From: Actinomycetes bacterium
Lineage (GTDB): Bacteria; Actinomycetota; Acidimicrobiia; Acidimicrobiales; Acidimicrobilacustridaceae
Assembly (NCBI GenBank): GCA_029782145.1
Contig: JAKOVH010000026.1
Span: 186,001-250,000, forward strand
Reading direction: 5' to 3'
DNA length: 64,000 nucleotides
The translations under genes were made by a program, and so were the position numbers. Positions 59,597-64,000 of this stretch are shown here, piece after piece. The notes under the pieces are model-generated. The model saw nothing but the letters and a program-made list of their open reading frames with translations, was not told the DNA's origin and did no database searches. Position 1 is the first letter of the stretch; each line of letters opens with the position of its first letter.

Positions 59597-60204
59597 GCCG
59601 GGCGTCGGGGCGCACTCGGCGCGGCCCGCTGGTCGGCCTGGTGGCCGCCGCCGCGCTCGTCCTCGCCGGGTGCTCCTCGAGCGGCTCCCGCGCGCCCGGT
59701 GCCACGGCCGGCTCGACCGCGCCCCCGCCGGCGAGCACCGCCTCACCCACCACACCCACGACGGCGCCGCAACCACCGCAGGGCTTCACCGCGGTCACCT
59801 TGGTGGTCACCGCGGCGGACGGCACCACGAGCCGCTGGTGCGTGTGGTTGGCCGACACCGAGCTGCTGCGCCAGCGCGGCCTCATGGGGGTCACCGACCC
59901 CGAGCTGGGCGGCCTGGCGGGGATGCTGTTCCGGTTCGACCAGGACTCGACCGACCGGTTCTGGATGCGTGACACCCCCTTGGCGTTGTCGATCGCCTGG
60001 TACGACGCCTCCGGCCGCTTCGTGTCGAGCACCGACATGGCGCCCTGCCCGGGCGACGCCGCCACCTGCCCGACCTACGGCGCCACCGGCCCCTACCGCG
60101 ACGCCATCGAGGTGCCCCAGGGCCAGCTGGGGGCCTCGGGCCTGGTCCAGGGGTCCACGATCAGCGTCGGTGACCGCTGCGACGCGCCGGCCAGGGCCGT
60201 GTGA
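59593..60204 (+). CDS. DUF192 lipoprotein
   Basis: The 203-residue protein has a lipobox LAGC near residue 28 and a Thr/Pro linker, then a DUF192 domain with LRQRGLMGVTDPELGGLAGMLFRF and FWMRDTPLALSIAWYDASGRF. DUF192 is found in secreted proteins of unknown function. The GTG overlaps the panB stop by 4 bp. Confidence 0.85.
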   Translation: MSRASGRTRRGPLVGLVAAAALVLAGCSSSGSRAPGATAGSTAPPPASTASPTTPTTAPQPPQGFTAVTLVVTAADGTTSRWCVWLADTELLRQRGLMGVTDPELGGLAGMLFRFDQDSTDRFWMRDTPLALSIAWYDASGRFVSSTDMAPCPGDAATCPTYGATGPYRDAIEVPQGQLGASGLVQGSTISVGDRCDAPARAV

Positions 60205-60265
60205 GCCCGGGCTCTTGGGAAAACGGCCTCGCGTCCGCTAGGGTCCCCCGGTCAATCGAAGCCCT

Positions 60266-60307
60266 GCCCCGTGCGTACGGGGCCCCGGATCCCCAGGGAT
60301 CGGGTCC
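60266..60307 (+). promoter_or_regulatory. Structured rpsF leader (possible S6:S18-binding element)
   Basis: GCCCCGT-GCGT-ACGGGGC (60266-60283) is a perfect 7-bp hairpin, followed by a second weaker hairpin around GATCCCCAGGGATC. The 124-nt leader of rpsF could hold the S6:S18 autoregulatory structure known upstream of rpsF in many bacteria. Only the hairpins are seen. Confidence 0.4.
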
Positions 60308-60328
60308 AGAGGGAGGTGATGCGCTCCG

Positions 60329-60661
60329 ATGCGAGCGTATGAGCTCATGATCATCTTCGACGGCGATGTCGACGACACCGCCGTGAACGAACAGCTCGCG
60401 GCTGTCGGTCGCCTCGTCGAAGCCGGTGGCGGTTCCGTGGCCAAGACCGACCGTTGGGGTCGGCGCCGGTTCGCCTACGAGATCAACCACAAGTGGGAAG
60501 GCATCTACGTCGTCCTCGAGATCGTGACCGAGGGCCGCGACCTCTCCGAGGTCGAGCGGGTGCTGCACCTCGCGGACGAGGTCGTCCGCCACAAGACCAT
60601 TCGCCTGCCGGAGGCCGAGGCCGAGCGCCGCGGCCTCATCGGCGAGGCGACCCCGGCCTGA
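60329..60661 (+). CDS. rpsF: 30S ribosomal protein S6
   Basis: The 110-residue protein starts MRAYELMIIFDGDVDD, with TDRWGRRRFAYEINHKWEG and a RHKTIRLPEAEAE C terminus, matching bS6. GGGAGGTG lies about 11 nt upstream. It heads the rpsF-ssb-rpsR-rplI operon. Confidence 0.96.
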   Translation: MRAYELMIIFDGDVDDTAVNEQLAAVGRLVEAGGGSVAKTDRWGRRRFAYEINHKWEGIYVVLEIVTEGRDLSEVERVLHLADEVVRHKTIRLPEAEAERRGLIGEATPA

Positions 60662-60686
60662 GCCGGGCACACCAGGAGGATCCGAG

Positions 60687-61148
60687 ATGGCACCTGGGAA
60701 CAGCGTCACCCTGGTCGGCAACTGCACGCGCGACCCCGAGCTGCGGTTCACCTCGAGCGGCCAGGCGGTCGCCACGTTCGGGCTGGCCGTGAACCGTCGC
60801 TGGCAGAACCGCCAGACCAACGAGTGGGAAGAGGCCGTGTCGTTCTTCGACGTCACCTGCTGGCAGCAGATGGCCGAGAACGTGGCCGAGTCCGTCACCA
60901 AGGGCAGCCGCGTGGTGGTCACCGGCCGCCTCGACCAGCGGTCCTGGGAGACCCAGGACGGCGAGAAGCGGTCGAAGGTCGAGGTCGTCGCCGACGAGAT
61001 CGGCCCCAGCCTCCGCTACGCCACCGCGCAGGTGGTCCGCAACGAACGCCGCGACGGCTTCGAGGGCGGCGGCGGTGGGGGCGGCGGCTCTCGAGCCGTG
61101 CCCAACGAGCCCCCGGCCGGCTACGACATGGATGAGGAGCCGTTCTGA
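60687..61148 (+). CDS. ssb: Single-stranded DNA-binding protein
   Basis: The 153-residue protein has the OB-fold start [35 protein letters not shown], a Gly-rich linker (EGGGGGGG) and the acidic tip DMDEEPF that binds partner proteins. AGGAGGA precedes the ATG. Stop and rpsR start overlap by one base (TGATG). Confidence 0.97.
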   Translation: MAPGNSVTLVGNCTRDPELRFTSSGQAVATFGLAVNRRWQNRQTNEWEEAVSFFDVTCWQQMAENVAESVTKGSRVVVTGRLDQRSWETQDGEKRSKVEVVADEIGPSLRYATAQVVRNERRDGFEGGGGGGGGSRAVPNEPPAGYDMDEEPF

Positions 61149-61585
61149 TGGCCAAGGCAGCACCCAAGCGCGGCAAGAACAAGGACAACGCGCGCCGCAG
61201 CAGGAAGAAGATCAGCATCCTCGTCCAGGAGAAGGTCGAGTACGTCGACTACAAGGACGTCAACCTGCTGCGCCGGTTCATGTCCGACCGGGCCAAGATC
61301 CGCGCCCGGCGCGTCACCGGCAACGACTCCCAGCAGCAGAAGGAGATCGCCCGGGCGATCAAGAACGCCCGTGAGATGGCGCTGCTGCCCTACACCAACA
61401 GGGTCACGACCCAGCGCGGCGGCGGCCGCGATCGTGGCGACCGCGGCGATCGCGGTGACCGCGGCGATCGGGGTGATCGCGGGCCCCGTCGTGACGAGGC
61501 CGCCGAGGCCACCCCGACCGAGGCGCCGGTGACCACCGAGGCCACCGAGGCCGAAGGCACCGAGGCCGTGGAGGTGACCGAATGA
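61148..61585 (+). CDS. rpsR: 30S ribosomal protein S18 with RGD-repeat C-terminal extension
   Basis: The 145-residue protein has a normal S18 core ([38 protein letters not shown]...[19 protein letters not shown]) to about residue 85. Then comes a Gly/Arg/Asp tail with five RGD repeats, followed by an acidic Thr/Glu-rich end. S18 is usually about 75-90 residues, so the extension of roughly 60 residues is unusual. Confidence 0.93.
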   Translation: MAKAAPKRGKNKDNARRSRKKISILVQEKVEYVDYKDVNLLRRFMSDRAKIRARRVTGNDSQQQKEIARAIKNAREMALLPYTNRVTTQRGGGRDRGDRGDRGDRGDRGDRGPRRDEAAEATPTEAPVTTEATEAEGTEAVEVTE

Positions 61586-62028
61586 AGCTGCTCCTGCGCT
61601 CCGACGTCGACGGCGTCGGCAAGCGGGGCGACATCGTCGACGTCGCCGACGGGTTCGCCCGCAACTTCCTCGTGCCGAAGGGGTTCGCCATCAAGGCCAC
61701 CCCCGGGGTGCAGCAGCAGGCCGAGGCGATGCGCCGCTCACGCGACCTGAAGGACGCCGCCGACCGGTCGGCCGCCGAGGAGATCGCCAAGACGCTCGTG
61801 CCGGCGGTCATCGCCGTGTCGTCACGGGCGAGCGGCGAGGGCAAGCTGTTCGGCTCGGTCACCGTCACGGAGGTCCTCGAGGCGGTGCAGGCCCAGACCG
61901 GCATCGAGCTCGAGCGACGGCACCTGCACCTCGACGAGCCGATCAAGACCGTCGGCACCCACCACGTCGCGGCCAAGCTGCACCCCGACGTGCAGTTCCA
62001 GGTCACCGTCGAGGTCAGCCCGAGCTGA
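61582..62028 (+). CDS. rplI: 50S ribosomal protein L9
   Basis: The 148-residue protein has the bL9 N domain ([36 protein letters not shown]), a long helix and the C domain ([15 protein letters not shown]). ATG overlaps the rpsR stop (ATGA). Confidence 0.97.
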   Translation: MKLLLRSDVDGVGKRGDIVDVADGFARNFLVPKGFAIKATPGVQQQAEAMRRSRDLKDAADRSAAEEIAKTLVPAVIAVSSRASGEGKLFGSVTVTEVLEAVQAQTGIELERRHLHLDEPIKTVGTHHVAAKLHPDVQFQVTVEVSPS

Positions 62029-62074
62029 CCCGTGCCGTCGCTCTCGCGACGGCGCCGACGTCACCGATGTTCCA

Positions 62075-62099
62075 CGAGGGGCCGCGCTGCGGCCCCTCG
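62075..62099 (+). terminator. Terminator hairpin after rplI
   Basis: CGAGGGGCCGC-GCT-GCGGCCCCTCG is a perfect 11-bp stem with a 3-nt loop, 46 nt after rplI. There is no U-tract, as is common in high-GC actinobacteria. Confidence 0.7.
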
Positions 62100-62169
62100 T
62101 GCGCGTCCGGTGTGCGGTCCGGCGTCGTGGTCGGGCGAGTGGTCGGCGACCGCGCTGCGTGGCCAGGCC

Positions 62170-62306
62170 TTGTCCACAATCGGTCGACGGTCCGCTGTCG
62201 TACCCCCTGCGTAGCGTTCCGCCCATGGCGCACAAGGGTTCGGCACGGGTCGAGCACTCCACAGCCCCGTGCCGTCGTCCACACCTCGTCCACAGGGTTC
62301 TCCACG
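62170..62306. promoter_or_regulatory. DnaA-box cluster upstream of dnaB
   Basis: TTGTCCACA at 62170-62178 is a perfect actinobacterial DnaA box. TCGTCCACA occurs at 62275-62283 and 62286-62294, and TTCTCCACG at 62298-62306, so three sites are phased by 11-12 bp on the same strand. They lie 62-198 bp before the dnaB ATG, with no gene between rplI and dnaB. Confidence 0.65.
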
Positions 62307-62367
62307 CGGAAATCCGGGGTTGTTCCCCTTCCGATCCCCAGGCCGCTCGGGTGAGAGTGGTCCGGCC

Positions 62368-64000
62368 ATGAGCTTCCCCGACGACGAGCCCCGACCGTCC
62401 CGTCCGAGCAGCCCCGGGCGGGTCCCTCCGCACAACCTCCAGGCCGAGGAGTCCCTGCTCGGAGCCATGCTGCTGTCCAAGGACGCCATCGCGGTGGCCT
62501 CCGAGGTGCTCGACGCCGACAACTTCTACAAGCCGGCCCACGGGCACATCTTCGAGGCCATCACCTCCCTCTCGGCCGCAGGCGAGCCTGCCGACCCGGT
62601 CACCGTGGCGGAGGAGCTGCGGCGGGCCGGCCTGCTCGACGCCGTCGGGGGCCCGGTCGCCCTGGTCACCCTGCAGGCGGCCACCCCCGCCATCTCCAAC
62701 GCCGCCCGCTACGCCCGGATCATCGAGGAGCACGCCCTGCTGAGGCGCCTCATCGGTGTGGCCGGCGAGATCGCGGAGATGAGCTACGACCTCCCCGACG
62801 ACGTCACCAAGACCGTCGACCTGGCCGAGTCGTTGGTGTTCGAGGTGGCCCAGCGCCGGGTCACCGACACCATGGCGCCCATCCACGACCTGCTCAACGA
62901 CAACCTCGACCGGCTCGAGTCGCTCTACGACAAGGGCGACGTCATCACGGGCACGCCCACCGGCTTCCTCGACCTCGACGAGCTGCTGTCGGGCCTGCAG
63001 CCCAACGCGCTCTACGTGCTCGGGGCCCGCCCGTCGATGGGCAAGACGGCGCTCGCCCTCGGCATCGCCTCCAGCGCCGCCATCGAGGGCAACCGCCCGA
63101 CGCTCATCTTCTCGCTCGAGATGGGCCAGCTCGAGCTCACCCAGCGCATGCTGTGCTCCGAGGCCCGTGTCGACTCCAAGCGGGTGCGCACCGGCAACCT
63201 CAGCGAGTCCGACTGGGGGAAGATCGCCCACGCCACCGGCCGGCTGGCCGAGGCGCCCCTGTGGATCGACGACAACCCCAACCTCACCATCATGGAGATC
63301 CGCTCCAAGGCCCGCCGGCTCAAGAGCCGCCTCGGCGACCTGGGCCTGGTGGTGGTCGACTACCTCCAGCTGATGACCGGCCGCTCGTCGGCCGAGAACC
63401 GCCAGGTCGAGGTGTCGGAGATCTCCCGCGGCCTCAAGATCCTGGCCCGCGAGCTCGAGTGCCCGGTGCTCGCCCTGTCACAGCTGTCCCGCCAGCTCGA
63501 GATGCGCGCCGACAAGCGCCCGATGCTCGCCGACCTCCGCGAGTCGGGCTGCCTCACGTCCGACACGCTGATCACACGGGCCGACACCGGGGCGCAGGTG
63601 CCGATCGGGCAGCTGCTCGCCGAGGGCGCCACCGACATCCCGGTGTGGACGCTCGACGAGCACTACAAGCTCGTGGTGGGGAACATGACCCACGTCTTCC
63701 CGAGCGGGGTCAAGGAGACCTACGAGCTCAAGCTCCGTTCCGGCCGGGCGGTCAAGGCGTCGGGCAACCACCCGTTCCTCCGCCTCTCGGGCTGGACGCC
63801 GCTCGACGACCTCGTCGTGGGCGACCGCATCGCCGTCCCTCGTGCCCTTCACGCTCCGAGGTCGACCAGCCACTGGGACGACCGGCACGTGATCCTCCTC
63901 GCCCACCTGCTGGGTGATGGCTGCCACGTGCAGCGGCACAGTCTCCAGTACACGACCACCGATCCGGCCAATGCAGCCGCGGTGACCGAGGCCGCCTCGA
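62368..64000 (+). CDS. dnaB: Replicative DNA helicase DnaB, N-terminal part, intein-interrupted (runs off window)
   Basis: The visible 394 extein residues have the N-terminal domain (PHNLQAEESLLGAMLLSKDAI), the RecA-like ATPase with Walker A ARPSMGKTAL, FSLEMGQLELTQR and VVDYLQLM, and QLSRQLEMRADKRPMLADLRESG. At Cys395 (63550) an intein starts. The remainder of the C-extein lies beyond the window. The ATG follows a DnaA-box-rich gap. It unwinds DNA at the fork. Confidence 0.95.
   Translation, partial: MSFPDDEPRPSRPSSPGRVPPHNLQAEESLLGAMLLSKDAIAVASEVLDADNFYKPAHGHIFEAITSLSAAGEPADPVTVAEELRRAGLLDAVGGPVALVTLQAATPAISNAARYARIIEEHALLRRLIGVAGEIAEMSYDLPDDVTKTVDLAESLVFEVAQRRVTDTMAPIHDLLNDNLDRLESLYDKGDVITGTPTGFLDLDELLSGLQPNALYVLGARPSMGKTALALGIASSAAIEGNRPTLIFSLEMGQLELTQRMLCSEARVDSKRVRTGNLSESDWGKIAHATGRLAEAPLWIDDNPNLTIMEIRSKARRLKSRLGDLGLVVVDYLQLMTGRSSAENRQVEVSEISRGLKILARELECPVLALSQLSRQLEMRADKRPMLADLRESGCLTSDTLITRADTGAQVPIGQLLAEGATDIPVWTLDEHYKLVVGNMTHVFPSGVKETYELKLRSGRAVKASGNHPFLRLSGWTPLDDLVVGDRIAVPRALHAPRSTSHWDDRHVILLAHLLGDGCHVQRHSLQYTTTDPANAAAVTEAAS
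63550..64000 (+). mobile_element. DnaB intein with LAGLIDADG homing endonuclease, 5' part
   Basis: After RESG comes CLTSDTLITRADTGAQVPIG, the block A intein start with nucleophilic Cys1. Block B is RAVKASGNHPFLRLSG, with the conserved His of NHP. HVILLAHLLGDGCHV is the first LAGLIDADG motif (LAHLLGDG). The insertion point, after DLRESG, is the same site as the Synechocystis DnaB intein. The C-terminal splice junction is outside the window. Confidence 0.93.

Noticed and set aside
62067..62371. Small open frames between rplI and dnaB
   Set aside because: They overlap the terminator and DnaA-box array and show no protein-like composition.

Overview
The window is high-GC actinobacterial chromosome around the replication origin. 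Gene content and order match the conserved actinobacterial origin neighbourhood: gyrA-gyrB-DciA/DUF721-recF-dnaN-dnaA-rpmH-rnpA-yidD-yidC-jag-rsmG-parA-parB, then trxA/trxB, an ECF sigma factor with its anti-sigma factor, DUF6049, a CCA-adding enzyme, DUF5318, a class A PBP, and rpsF-ssb-rpsR-rplI-dnaB. Very high GC, many GTG starts, 4-bp stop/start overlaps, DUF3039, DUF3566 and mycofactocin-type genes suggest Actinomycetota, most likely class Acidimicrobiia (Iamia-like). That class assignment is inference.

Layout. 1-5.8 kb: a membrane-anchored GH18-like protein, then a tightly packed block of FixX ferredoxin, ETF beta, a mycofactocin-type SDR, a MoxR ATPase and a VWA protein. 5.8-13.4 kb: a membrane protein, a cupredoxin-like lipoprotein, and a signalling/ABC cassette (ATPase, NarL-type histidine kinase, FtsX/MacB-type permease, receiver-only regulator, LuxR-type regulator). 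13.4-15.7 kb: a perfect 19-bp hairpin, then mycofactocin maturation genes mftE and mftF. 15.7-27.4 kb: housekeeping and envelope genes (FKBP, prmA, DUF3039, M15 peptidase, nitroreductase, M50 protease, a tandem pair of small membrane paralogues, hisN-like phosphatase), a metal ABC ATPase divergent from copper genes (CopC-CopD fusion, YcnI/DUF1775), a dehydrogenase-like protein, a tiny ORF and tRNA-Ile(GAU).

27.5-37.4 kb (minus strand): DUF3566, TadE-like protein, gyrA, gyrB, DciA-like, recF, dnaN, candidate oriC, dnaA. 37.4-43.6 kb (plus strand): rpmH to parB, with two near-identical parS sites just upstream of parA. 43.9-52.6 kb (minus strand): trxA, trxB (with a CsoR-type palindrome upstream), a membrane protein, and a six-gene chain (GNAT, DUF6049, DegV, Ser/Thr kinase, ECF sigma, anti-sigma) in which each junction is a 4-bp overlap. 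52.7-64 kb: HDAC-like deacetylase, CCA-adding enzyme, methyltransferase, DUF5318, PBP1, panB, DUF192 lipoprotein, the rpsF-ssb-rpsR-rplI operon, a DnaA-box-rich gap, and dnaB, which is interrupted by an intein and runs off the window.

The most notable points are: a split mycofactocin system with its own electron-transfer module but no mftABCD or ETF alpha here; a phased DnaA-box array upstream of dnaB; a free-standing, catalytically intact kinase where other actinobacteria carry a MurJ-pseudokinase fusion; a CsoR/CstR-type operator on trxB; a perfect hairpin that may be a dispersed element; a rusticyanin-like lipoprotein; and a DnaB intein. No insertion sequences, CRISPR arrays, prophage genes or rRNA genes were seen.
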